Origin: Condylostoma magnum
Lineage: Eukaryota > Ciliophora > Heterotrichea > Heterotrichida > Condylostomatidae
Length of the DNA: 41,009 bases
Assembly (NCBI GenBank): GCA_920105805.1
Contig: CAKKTI010000053.1
Coordinates: 1 to 41,009 of the forward strand
Reading direction: 5' to 3'
This document shows, piece after piece, positions 21,931-32,945 of this stretch. A program made the position numbers and the translations under genes. A model generated the notes under the pieces. That model was given only the letters and a program-made list of their open reading frames with translations. It ran no database searches and was not told the origin of the DNA. Every line of letters begins with the position of its first letter. Position 1 is the stretch's first letter.

Positions 21931-22977
21931 TTATCGAAAAGGTTGTATCTTTTCTCTTTTCTTCTTTTACTATGTTTGCATTTGTTCAACATTAGGCCTA
22001 GTTTGAGATGCTTATTTCAAATAATACGATATTTCTTACTTTTACAACATAATTGATTTAAATAACTTAGTGAAATCACTTTGTCCAGAATAGGACTTGA
22101 TAGATTAAAATGTCTATGATATATCAATAATAAAATCATTTGTACAGTACTGGCCTACTTAATTTAAATTTTTCGAGTTTGTATCATCTGAGTACTTAAA
22201 CCTTTCAATCTCGGTAACAAGAGGTTAAGCATACTGATAATTTCGTACTTCATTATACAACTCATTTGCTATAAAATCTTATTAAAATTCTATAAAAATC
22301 TGCTTACTAGGAGTATTTAGCTTAGAAAACGTAGCCTAATCAATATCTTTAAATGCTTATTCTATTAAAAATCGAGATCTATCTATACTAATGTAAAGCT
22401 CTTATGCTGATTCCTCTGTTTCTAATGTTAATTTAAAATGCCTTCACTCCTAAGAAAGAGTTTACTGTAATGATATATCATACAGATTTCCAGGAGAAAG
22501 CAAGGTAATAGTCTCAACTTTAATATTTTAGATGATCTCTATTAATCCCTTATGCCAATCTTCAATATCATCCGGCTGCATGAATACAATTAGCATCTTT
22601 TCATCAGATGCTTAAATTTCTAGGGTTTATTAGGTAGGTTAGTCTGGCATTATAGCCTGAATCTCTGAATAAGCTGTTTGGATGCGTTAAATCTTCCCGT
22701 TTTACTTGATGTTTTAAAGATTTAAGCGATTTTCTATCTTCTCGTTTGATCATTTTCATAGCAGAAACTGCGGTTCATAGGAAAGAATATAGATTTTAGC
22801 TGTGAGAAAATTTGTGCTTGAAATACTGCGTTTTGAGTGATAGATGAGAACATCTGTTTTTAATATAAGTTTTTACTTTATTTAGGGATCAAGATAATGC
22901 ATTTGATCTACTAGTATTTGTTAAGATTGCCTTGGCTCTTCGAGGAAGTCGGGATTAGGAGTGTTATAACTTGTCAT
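21931..22977 (-). CDS. PH-domain-like protein, about 348 aa
   Basis: From ATG 22977 (MTSYNTPNPDFLEEP) to TAA 21933-21931. Residues about 45-150 look like a PH fold: strands AKIYILSYEPQFLLWKW, IQRIQTAYSEIQAIM and KMLIVFMQ, ending in the helix DDIEDWHKGLIEIIQN with the single conserved Trp typical of PH domains. The remainder is helical (FKLTLETEESAQELYISID...) with a basic end (QQKKKREKIQPF). PH domains bind phosphoinositides or proteins; the actual ligand is unknown. The assignment rests on the pattern only, so moderate confidence. Confidence 0.5.
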
Positions 22978-23427
22978 TTTTTAAATATTACCATTTTAAG
23001 TATCAGTAATAAGGTTTTTAAACTAGGGAAATGATTGTTATATTTCTAATTATCATTTGTTTCGATGCTTACACTTAGTTTTTTTACTGGGATAATAATT
23101 ATATTAGTTAAGCTAAGAAAAGTTGCATATTTAACCCTTTTATATAAGCTAAATGGTTTTTAAGATAAAGTAATGTTCTAATTTAACTATTAGAACAAAT
23201 ATTACTGATTATTCCTATAGACAATTTCAATAATATAGTCTATTGCAAATAGCTATTAAAATGATTAATGATCTTGTCCTTATCAATTACTTTGATTAAT
23301 TATTACATTATAAACATGATATAGATTAACTATTTAAATAGTTCTCTTAAACTCAATACACCTCATATACAATTCTTTATAATAATCATACATCCTTTAT
23401 CATTCCTTTATACACAAAAAATAAACA
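22978..23427. promoter_or_regulatory. Divergent intergenic region with a perfect hairpin
   Basis: 450 bp between the starts of the PH-like and EF-hand/C2 genes, very AT-rich, no coding frame of gene-like composition. It contains the inverted repeat at 23175-23196 (listed separately). The last 60 bp before the plus-strand ATG are C/A-rich, like other leaders here. Confidence 0.4.
23175..23196. repeat. Perfect inverted repeat, 8-bp arms, 6-nt loop
   Basis: Arms GTTCTAAT and ATTAGAAC flank TTAACT. It lies mid-way in a divergent intergenic region, so it could be a dimeric protein-binding site or a transcript hairpin. Chance occurrence in AT-rich DNA cannot be excluded. Confidence 0.5.
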
Positions 23428-24807
23428 ATGGAATGACTAGAAGTATCAGCAGGATCTCAAACCCGCTAATTCATTAATACATAAAATCCTAGCTCAGACA
23501 GATATGAAAAACTTTAACGTGAATTTGCCTAGATAGACCTAAGTGGTGATGGAAAGATTACATATGATGAATTAAAAACTTTTCTAATGAAAAAGTCTAA
23601 ACGCAAATTCGACGAATAACTTCTATAAGAACTTTTCAGCAGAATGGACTAAAACCGCGACAACGCGGTTTCTCTGGATGAGTTTGTGTCTAATTTTATA
23701 GAAGCCGAAAATATAATAAAATAAAGAGTAGAATAACTTAAACGATAAATAGCCAGCAGTAAAACGGAGTTAGATAAGATAAAAAGACGCTAATATGAGG
23801 CCGAGGCTAATGAAGTACTGAATGATAATGGAATTATGTAGGATTCCAACTTAACTATAAAGGTAATATAAGCTGATAGATTAGATAATCAGTCAAACAG
23901 AGAGCCCAATGCTAAGGTTAATATATATGTAGGAAATTAGAAAAGTAGCACTGACTCAGTATAGGGAAAATCTCCTACTTGGAATGCAGAATATACATTT
24001 AAAATAATGAAAGGGTAAGAGGATATTATAATAGAAGTAGTTGATACCTAGTTTCTCATTGGTTCCAAGTTTTTAGGGTAGTTGAAATTATCTATAGGAT
24101 TACTAAGAGATTAAAGAAAACATATTGATATTTTTAGGCTTTCAGGGAAAAAATAAGGAGAAAGTGCTTAGGGGACAATTTAATTAGAGTTGCAATGGGT
24201 ATGAAGTAGTGTGTAGTATTTAAAACAAACTGCATAGGAGTGATAGGAAAATATAGATATGGATTAACATGAAATTGAGTAATTATAAGCTCAACTGTCT
24301 AAACTGTAATCTCCTTTTGGTATTGTAATAGGAAATACAAATTTTACAGCTCTATAAAGCTAAACTATTACAAATATGGAATCAGTTTTATAAGAGAATG
24401 TTGACAAATATACCGATTTAGCCTTTAACGCTGTTTTTAAAGATAAAGAAATACCGTGGCCAATTGTAACTTAAGTGGTTTTACTTATATTGATTATATA
24501 AAGCTGCCTTATTTGTTTTGCACGCCCTGATTTTGTCAGTTGTTCTATAGCAATGATGGCTAGTATAATTTTACTACATGATTATGAGCCTAAATATATA
24601 AAAAGGTTAGTTTATTTTATAATGATGTCGGAGGCGATAGACTTAATATGACTTTCTTTGTATGCGGGGCATTGGAGCGGAAGTCAAAGAAGAAACGACG
24701 GGTTTGGGGATGGATTAAGGCATTTCAGTCTGTTCTTTACTATTACTAATCTCATTGGTAAAATAATAATTTCCTTAGTGATTTGGAAAATTTCAACAAT
24801 TAAATAG
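23428..24807 (+). CDS. EF-hand, C2 and multi-helix membrane protein, 459 aa
   Basis: Starts MEWLEVSAGSQTRQF with codon 3 TGA read as Trp. EF-hands DLSGDGKITYDE and DQNRDNAVSLDE lie at about residues 34-90. A charged coiled coil follows, then a C2-like domain (about 140-250: LTIKVIQADRL, AKVNIYVGNQK, SPTWNAEYTFKI, DIIIEVVDTQF, GSKFLGQLKL). The C-terminal 120 residues hold about four hydrophobic helices (IPWPIVTQVVLLILII; FVSCSIAMMASIILL; LVYFIMMSEAIDLIWLSLYAG; LFFTITNLIGKIIISLVIW). Calcium-dependent membrane signalling or fusion is suggested by the domains; I know no named protein with this order. Ends on TAG TAA (24805-24810). Confidence 0.7.
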
Positions 24808-24824
24808 TAATTATTTAGTGTAAA

Positions 24825-25148
24825 ATGGATACAGATTATGGACCCTTGAATGAAAAATTGTAAAAGATTGTAGGAGTTTTAGCAAAGTATCATTTAGTTG
24901 AGTGTAACAACTTAGTTGATTACAAAATGTAGGAACAGTGTTTAGATGCTTAGGCTAATAGCGACTATTTTTATGAGCAAATGCAAAGCTTAAGATCCCT
25001 TATGGATGAGTGCTCTAATATTGCTGAAGAAGGAGTTCCATATGAGAATCAAGTTAAGTAGTTCGAAACATGCATTTCAACAGTCGAGTACAACTTTTAA
25101 AACTTTATAAATCAAGAATACGACAAATTCTTTAAAACTTATGATTAG
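24825..25148 (+). CDS. Small acidic helical protein, about 107 aa
   Basis: MDTDYGPLNEKLQKIVGVL to TAG at 25146-25148, starting 17 nt after the stop of the EF-hand/C2 gene. Alpha-helical with regularly spaced Cys (VECNNL, EQCLDAQ, MDECSNI, ETCISTV), about 20-30 residues apart. This twin-spaced pattern recalls small intermembrane-space or complex-I accessory proteins, but the spacing is not the strict CX9C, so no assignment is made. Its stop overlaps that of RIO2 on the opposite strand within TTAG. Confidence 0.5.
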
Positions 25149-26437
25149 AAAAGTGATTTTAAATCTGACTTCAATGATATTTTTTGTTTGCCTTTTGTGT
25201 CATTTCTCTTTATTTTAGGAGCCTTTCTTTGCCTGTAAAGTCTTTTTTGTACTTGTTAAGGTGTTGGGATAGTATTATCTGCGTTGTTCTCTTCTTATTT
25301 ACGTTCTTTTATGTTTTATTTAGTTTCTTCTTCATTTTCCTCCTCTTCACTTTCTTCTTTATTCTCCTCCTCTTCACTTTCCTCTTTATTCTCCTCCTCT
25401 TCACTCTCCTCTTCACTCTCCTCCTCATCTTCCTCTTCACTTCTTTATTCACCTTGCCACTCTCCCCTTTACATCTAATCAACAATAAATTCTAAATCTT
25501 TTATTTCACTTTCCTATAGCCTTTGATAGTACCCAGATGCCTTGACTTCTAAGTCTAATCTCGTATGTGCCTCAATTTCATCAAACTTAGGTAAAGTATC
25601 AGTTTAAACTCCAAATTTCTTATAAAAGTGCTCAACCACACATACTAAATCCCTTTAAAAGAACTCCTCAGCTTTTGGATGCTGTATTGAGACCATCTAC
25701 GGAAAATCAATAACAAAAACCTTCTCCTCTTCCGATACGAGTAGATTGAATTGATTATAATCTGAGTGTACTAGTCCAAACTCAGAAATATTAACGGCTA
25801 AATTGATGATTCTGTCTAACACCTGGTCGGGATTTTTGATTTCTTTGATCTAAACCAAGGGAAATCCTGGTATTTTACTCATGAGAATAGCATGTCTGTT
25901 TTGATCAATAGGAGTTGGCACAGGTAGCTCATTCTAATGCAATATTTCCATAAACGAGTACTCCCTAACAGCAGCAAGTCTTGACACATACAACCAATTT
26001 CCTTTGAATCTATTTTTTAAATAATCCCTTTTATTCCTCACAGCTTTAAATGAAATCCTCCCTAGTCTTGCCAACTTCAGTATAACCTCTTCCCCGTCCT
26101 CAGTAACACATAAATAAATATCACTTTCCTTCCCTGTTCCAATCATGTTTCCAATCCCTACTATTTTCCCACGTTTCATGAACGTGTATATTGCTAGAGT
26201 GTCGTAGCCTTGATAAGCTAAGGAATACCCGTCATACTTCTTGTTATCATGCACTATTAGTTTATATTTTAACAGTTGTTTGATCAGCTTGTGACAATTT
26301 CCTCGTCTGATTCTTGCTATTGACTGTATGAGCTGGGTTGGTACAATCTCGTGGTTTCGCATTCCCATTTCAATTGCTGTAAGAACACGGATCTCGTCTT
26401 TGCCCAAGTATCGGAAGAGGGTTATGTCTAGTTTCAT
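25145..26437 (-). CDS. RIOK2: RIO2 atypical serine kinase/ATPase, 430 aa
   Basis: MKLDITLFRYLGKDEIRVLT matches the RIO2 start; residues 1-90 are the winged helix unique to RIO2. The kinase core has IGTGKESDIYL (P-loop, about 100-109), VILKLARLGRISF (Lys), HSDYNQFN (catalytic loop, Asp226) and IDFPQMVS (metal-binding Asp244). Residues about 331-375 are an acidic Glu/Ser repeat, then a basic tail (RLYRQRKAPKIKR). RIO2 drives late 40S maturation in the cytoplasm. The family loop is usually H-G/C-D; here H-S-D. The gene begins 9 nt after the first stop codon of the upstream gene and in the same frame. Stop TAA 25147-25145. Confidence 0.93.
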
Positions 26438-26443
26438 TTTTTA

Positions 26444-27568
26444 CTAAATAAAAATAAAGTCGTCATCGTCGGAATCTATAGACTCTTGCGGCTTTACTTC
26501 CTTGTAGAGCTTCTCTAATTGTTGCTGTTATTTAAACATTATCCATCTATAACTTTGAGTACTGAGGTTAAGGTAGTCTAGTCCTTATATTTTAGGGAAG
26601 TGGTTGTTGGAGGCTTTGTATATTAATTATAAGCACTCCTTAACTGTTTACTGCTCTACTAGATTGTTTATGATTTAGGAAAGACTGTATGGAGTTATCG
26701 TATGTTTGAAGGAATCTAGATACACCATTAAATCATTTAAATTATTTTCTCTTACAAACCTATTAAACGATTATATTATAATTTCATCTTCAATAGTTAA
26801 ATCTCTACTAAGTTCTAACAGATTATCAAATATCTGCTTTATTCTATTCAAACTATAATCAGAGTAATTACAAATCCTTTTGAGCAATATCAAATACACA
26901 TTAAATCTAACATTAGAATTACATTGAGAGGCATCTATGGCATCTATAACTCTATCAAATTAACTATTTTGTATTGCAGCATTAATAATCTCGTTCCACA
27001 TATTTTTAGAGCTTATTGCAGGCTCTTAAATTTTCGGAACTATACTTAAAAGCTCTGAAACATACATCTATCTAATCATTTATTAAGAAATTGTTGTCCA
27101 AAAGTACTCATCATAAGGGAGACATACTGGGAGTTTAAGGACTTTACTTAAATACTCTACTTGCCTTTCTTCAACTATAGCTTAGATAAAACTCTGTAAA
27201 ATAGCATTATTAAGTTAAAGCCCAGCTTTTAGGTATTCTTGTATGCATTCAAACGCCCGTTGTGGACTGTTTAGCTTTATTACCCCTACTAAAGCTTGCT
27301 TAATGTCAGAGTTACTCAATTTAGCTGATGAGCTTATCATTGATTTTAAGATCTAGCATGTCATTTCTGTATTTTTAACACTTAAGCACTTTTGTATAAG
27401 AATATTAATCGTTGTTAGGTCTTATTAGGATACTTGTTGCACATTTCCCTGTAAAACACTAACTGCCTCATTATACTCTTTTCCGTCAATGTGCCGATTA
27501 ATTCTATCCCTCAACATTTTTTTATGCAAGGATTTAAACCTAAATTTATTCCAAAATCCTTTACCCAT
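26444..27568 (-). CDS. Alpha-helical repeat protein, PPR-like, about 374 aa
   Basis: From ATG 27568 (MGKGFWNKFRFKSLHKK) or from ATG 27517 (MLRDRINRHIDG). The body is a run of helix pairs of roughly 35 residues, for example TINILIQKCLSVKNTEMTCQ and MWNEIINAAIQNSQFDRVID, resembling PPR or TPR solenoids. The long start has a basic, aromatic, acid-free N-terminus fitting a mitochondrial presequence. The C-terminus is acidic (SIDSDDDDFIFI). If a PPR protein, it would bind organellar RNA, but the repeats are too degenerate to be sure. It ends with TAG TAA (26446-26441), then AAA and the RIO2 ATG in frame. Confidence 0.55.
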
Positions 27569-29317
27569 TCTTACAACTCTTCCAATACAACATTTCAACA
27601 ATAGGACGGGAAAACTACCTCAAGGGCTCCGGATTTAAATAAGCTATCTCAGATCTACGAAAACTACATAAAACAACCTATTTAAAGCCCCGCTTTACGA
27701 CAAACTAAAAGAAATACTAGGAATTAAACTGGCTCTTTAGATTTCAGACCTAATAAGCTGAGCTAGAGAAGAATAGCCTTGATAAAGGATATTGAGACCA
27801 AAAAGATGAAAGAATGCACTTTCAGACCTTCGATTTCTTAAAACAGTCTTAGATCGTCGTTTAGGCCTGATACGTCTTAAAGGGAATTTACCGAAAGAAT
27901 TTCTACTCCTAAAACATAAACGATTGAGTAAAGGGAAAAGACTAGAAGAGATTTGGAGGATAGATCAATCAGATCGTTTGGGTTTTAACCTAAGATAAAC
28001 AAAAGCTGCTCTATTAATAGCACTAAGCCAGTATTTGATAGACTGTTTGATCAAAGTGAATCATCTGTGATTAAGTAAGATAAATAATAGTAGTAATAGG
28101 AAGAATATACATTTTAGCCTTAAATTACTTCGTATTCGGAGAAAATACTGGCTTAAACTAAGTATCAGGCACCCTTGTATTAGAGAGTGTAGAGATTATA
28201 GTAGTAAAGATAGGAAAAATTAGCCATCAAAGCTTAAGAATTGGAAAGTTAGGACAAAAATCTGATTTTTACACCAAGAGTTAGTAGAAGATCAGAATAA
28301 TTAGTAAGAAGCAGGAGATAAAGATCAAATGAGTCTCACCTTTCCGCATCTTAAAGACTAAGTGCAGATGCAGGTAGAAGGCTTGAGAGGTCAGTAGGGC
28401 AAAAAGAATCATAGTAACTGTCTCTAGATTCAAGCATAAATTCAATGAAATCCAAGGATTTCAACTAATTTTACAAACGATAGACTGATGCTCTAAAAAC
28501 AAAGCATAAGAAAAGTATAGATTTAGCAAAATCACTGCAAGTTTTTGATTTTAAGCCAAAAATTGATAATAACTCATAGTATTTAATACAAAATCATTCT
28601 CAAAGAAAGAGTGAAACCTTTGATGAAAAGGTAGATCGCCTTAATAAGGGAAATAAAGAGTAATCAGAACTTACTAGGAGTCAATTAGAAAATGAAATAT
28701 ATGGAAAGTTGTAGTTTAAACCATAGATTGACCCAGTATCAAGAAAAATTGCTAAAAAATAAGATTTCGAATAGATGTCTTATAATACTATAGGAAAAGA
28801 GAAAAAATAATAATTAGCAGAGTAAAGTTATGAGGAAATAGTGAAATAATGTACTTTTTAACCAAAAATATGCTAAAATTAAAAGTATTCTCAGGTATAA
28901 AGTCATTATTAACAGAAAAAGGACATAATTAAAGATTTTAAAGAAAAGTTCTAATAAAAGCAATAAGATGCATTAAGATAAAAGACAGATGCAATCGTTA
29001 AGAGTGTCTAATAGTGTACGTTTAAACCTGAAATTAATCATAATTATACAGATAAAAAGCCAACTGAGGTTAAAGGTATTAACAGGTTTATGGAGTTAAG
29101 ATAGATGGCCCAGTAAAAGGAATAGGAATATTAATAAAGATAGTAGTAATTATGAGGCGTATCTAGAAATACACCAATGAGTTCTCCAACTATTCCAAGA
29201 CCATTTAATCTCAGCGCAAGTAAAAAGTAAGAAAGGTTATCGCGAATGCGAGATTCTTATAAAGAATAAGAGAGAAAAACTTTCACCTTTAAGCCTAGGT
29301 TATTATAAGTTAACTAG
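27524..29317 (+). CDS. F-x-P-x-[IVL] repeat protein, about 597 aa
   Basis: Only in-frame upstream start is ATG 27524 (MQGFKPKFIPKS). The protein is very rich in Lys, Gln, Arg and Ser. A short motif recurs about every 40-60 residues: FKPKF, FRPNK, FRPSI, FQPKI, FQPQI, FTPRV, FKPKI, FKPQI, FQPKI, FKPEI, FKPRL, several preceded by C-T or Y-T. Between motifs are charged helices likely to be coiled coil (for example KDFKEKFQQKQQDALRQK). This resembles repeat proteins of the protist cytoskeleton, but I cannot name it. Ends on TAG TAA (29315-29320). Its start overlaps or nearly touches that of the divergent helical-repeat gene. Confidence 0.65.
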
Positions 29318-29378
29318 TAATATAAAAATTAAACTATGACACTTGTGATTTAGCTCATATCTGTACAGTATACATAAT

Positions 29379-31976
29379 ATGGATAGTAAAAGATTACCCT
29401 TGATTTAACGTCGATATTTATCTAATAAACCCAGCACCTCTCGTAGACAAATCCGTATACCATTTCAATAGCCTAAAAGTGTAAAGAGAACTAGATCTAA
29501 TGCTTTAAAATAAAGAAGTTAATCTTTGAATAGTTTAAAAGGGCTTTTATAATAGTAAAATCTTTAAATAGCAACTAATAATACAAAGAGGTTCTATAAT
29601 AATCATTGAAAATAAAGTAATATTGATGATATTCCTTCTCTAGAGAAATCATATTTAAAAGCTGCATAAGAGGAAAAATTAAACCCACGTGCTGTGTGTT
29701 GGTACTCCCCAAAGGTTACTAAAATTGATATCAGAGACCATTATATTGGAGACAGTTATGCCAAGACTCTATCTGCTGCATTGAAACACATGCCTTTAAT
29801 AGAAAATTTAGACATTTGTGCCAATAGAATAAGTGATATTGGGGCTATTGCTATTATAAAGAACATGACACTATAGAAATTAAAAGAATTAGATTTGAGT
29901 TAGAATAGAATTGGAGATAATTCAATTAGTTTATTAAGTGAGTTTTTGAGCAGTAGAGAGTCTTAACTTGAGAAATTGATTATGTAGAGAGTCAAATTAA
30001 CTAGTAAAAGGCTGAAAATATTATGTGAAGGAATTGGATATAACACTTCGCTAAGGGAGTTATCATTAGCCTAGAATAGATTATAGGATGAAGATGCCAA
30101 ATTAATTGGTTGAATGCTACGATTGAACAACAGTGTGGAAAATTTGAACCTCCACTGAAACTTGTTCGGATGCTAAGGTGCAAACTACATACTAAAAGAA
30201 TGTCACGACAATGAAATAATACAAAATTTAGATTTATCCTGAAATGTTATCGGATAAGACGCCAAGCTGTAATAAATAAAACAATTTGCAGAGTTTCTAA
30301 AGAATAATACTAAATTAAAGCACTTAGATATAAGTCATAATGGGCTAGGCAGGCAAGAGTGTAAAATAATTAAGAAAGGATTAGCTTATAATCACACTTT
30401 ATACGGATTTCATGTGGAGGGAAATTGCTCTTAAATAGATTCTCTTGGGTTCCTAATTCCTACAGAAAAGCAATAGCAGTCGGAATTCGGCCATTATTGA
30501 AGTCATTTATTAGTACAGGAGAAAAAGGAAAGAATTATAAGAAATTGCTGAATTTGTGAGAGTTGACAGGACTACACTTTTGTATGAAACCCAGCAAGAG
30601 TATGCTGAAACAGAAAACTTAGACATTTTGCTATATAGAGACTGTAAAACTAAAGAGAGCCTATATTCTTGCATTTAGAAATAGATGATTATGAGCCATA
30701 CTTACTAAATTGTGATTCAGAAGGTAACTACTTAATAAAAAGAGCAGTGCCACCAGGAAAGATAAGATTCTTCTTTACATACAGAGGCTTTGCCCAAATA
30801 ACTAACAACTATTAAGTTGAACAAGTAGATCCTCCTATTGTAAAGCATGCTTAGTTCTATAAAAACTTTTCAAAAATTGTGCAAGTTGTAATAGTGAATG
30901 TGTTTAATACTGAGACAAGTGGATTAACTTCAATAATTAGGTTAAAAAGTGAAGTATACGAGCCTCCTCCAGATGATGAGATTATAGTAATTCCAGAGTG
31001 GGATATAACACAATCCTTATTTCAGCCTGGACTCTACCCACACGATGTAAGTTTTATTAAGGATATCATGATAAAGTCATTTGAGTTTGATTGAGCACAT
31101 TCTAAAATACCAAAAATTATTAAAAATGAAGAAGTTTTGTAACAGGTTAAAAGGCTATTGAAATAGAACTATACTAATTTGTAATAATTAATTAGGCGTA
31201 ATACTTATCGATATTTATCAAGCACCGGAGTAATTTCTAAAGTTTTCATGATTCATTAATCTATTTTAACAGAAATGTGCACTACTAATAAACTTTTTGA
31301 CAAGAATTTTAAAATAGCTGATTTAGATATAGCAGTAACAGCCTCAAATTACTAAAACTACAACTATAGTTATGATTTGTCGTATGGAGTAATAAGACAT
31401 GAGTTTTTAGAATTGTTAGTAAGAATTGCTATTGATAAATATACCAAACCTGGAATATTATCACATTGTGAAAGTATATAAAAGCTTATTGAAGAAGATT
31501 TAGCAGATTATATTAACTCATATAATGAAAATAATTGAAGGTGAGAAAGATTATATAACGAAGACTGTGATCGAATATTTAATTAGCATCTTGATCTAAT
31601 GCAAGGTCTATTCAATTAGTTCAAAACTTAGAAATTTTTAGGTTAGGACCTAAAATAGATGAATTTATCTGATTTTATAGTTTTTTGTAATAAAACAGGG
31701 CTAATTGATTCCGATTTTACCTAAAGACACGTTATTATTTGTTATCATATGTCGATGCTGCCTGAAATTGATGAAATAAACTAAAATAAGCACATGGAAA
31801 TGACATTTTATGAGTTTTTAGAGGCAATTGCAAGAATTGCGGAAGTAATCAATTCTGAAGATCCAGAAAAGGCTATTTTTCACAAATACAGCTTTGAAGA
31901 CACTCCTTTAGATGAGAAAATTGATGACCTTATGATTAACTTTCTTCCCTTTAGAAATAAGTTTAGGAAAACTTAA
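29379..31976 (+). CDS. Large leucine-rich-repeat protein with two FLE-x(3)-R-I-A modules, 865 aa
   Basis: MDSKRLPLIQRRYLSNK opens a basic, Ser/Gln-rich leader. Residues about 110-370 are ribonuclease-inhibitor-type LRRs: LIENLDICANRISDIGAIAI, LKELDLSQNRIGDNSISLL, LRELSLAQNRLQDEDAKLI, VENLNLHWNLFG, IQNLDLSWNVIG, LKHLDISHNGLG. The C-terminal 450 residues contain a beta-rich segment (GKIRFFFTYRGFAQITNN) and then two related helices, RHEFLELLVRIAIDKY and TFYEFLEAIARIAEVI. Three tandem TAA codons end it (31974-31982). I know LRR proteins of this general build from ciliary proteomes but cannot assign the family. Confidence 0.7.
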
Positions 31977-32017
31977 TAATAAACTTTGTATAAAATGAAT
32001 AAAATATCGATACATTA

Positions 32018-32278
32018 CTAGAATTACTTATTTCCTTCTTCGTTTGAATTTAGTTGTAAAGATGAGTCTTCAAGGCAAGAAGGCAGTTCAATTATTTCTG
32101 GCATTTTCAGTTTGTATATTTTGTTTGACTATCTTCGTTTTAATCTTTTAGTTCTTCTTCTGCGTTTTGGACTAGATAATCTTTGAAGATTCTATTCAGC
32201 TTGCTCTAGCTATTTTAAATCTACTAGATTTTCTAAATTCAGAACTTCCTTTTGTTCATATGTGATTTTGCATCCCAT
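32018..32278 (-). CDS. Small basic protein, about 86 aa
   Basis: MGCKITYEQKEVLNLENL from 32278 to TAG TAA (32020-32015); an in-frame TAA two codons earlier could also stop. A helical N-terminal half is followed by an Arg/Lys cluster (SSPKRRRRTKRLKRR), a likely nuclear-localisation or RNA/DNA-binding patch, and an acidic tail (LEDSSLQLNSNEEGN). Gly2-Cys3 could be lipidated, but MGC alone is weak evidence. No homologue recognised. Convergent with the LRR gene. Confidence 0.5.
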
Positions 32279-32945
32279 CTTATAATATTACTACAAACTT
32301 TTACTTAATGTGCATTAATGTGATTAATTATTCAGCTTAAATATTAGAGAAATTAGGAGGTAAAATTGATTTTATAAAGAGATAAAACTATTTATACTAT
32401 TCTTTTAGCGTAATATTCTAAAGCAATATGAATTATTATTGCTATTTGTTTTATAATGCTAAAATAAGTTGCTTCATATAATTGTTATAGTTGAATAAGA
32501 TCTTAAGTATATTAGTAAAATAATTCCAGTAACAAAGATTACTACCATTATAGATATTTTTCTTTCTATCTTCCTTATATAATGATTAATATGTATAAAG
32601 TAATAATGACTATACCCTTATAAAAATTGATTAAATTTATTCTAGAAATATGTTTTTTAAGAATATTGCATATAATCATAAGAAGTTATTATTTATACTT
32701 AATGTCAATAATATTTTCTAGCAAAATAGGCTACAATTATACAATTTCAATAGGTTAATAAATCTTACTAAATATTTACCAATATTAATTCTAAACGATT
32801 TCAATATCTCTATTTAATTTAAAAACTACTATTTTGTCTGCCAAAAGACTAATGCAAATTTCAAGCCAACTTCTCCCTATAATCTACCCATCAATACCTA
32901 CCCTTTTCTTAACAACCCTTTCCATTTTCCCACCGTTAAACAAAA
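32279..32945. promoter_or_regulatory. Longest intergenic region, 667 bp, AT-rich
   Basis: Between two divergent starts. About 32300-32830 is roughly balanced A and T with no purine bias and no gene-like frame. The last 100 bp before the plus-strand gene are C/A/T-rich and nearly G-free. No RNA gene or repeat was recognised. Probably promoter DNA for the Gln-rich gene. Confidence 0.4.

Noticed and set aside
25184-25495. Ser/Phe/Leu-rich plus-strand repeat frames
   Set aside because: Antisense of the Glu/Ser-rich acidic tail of RIO2.
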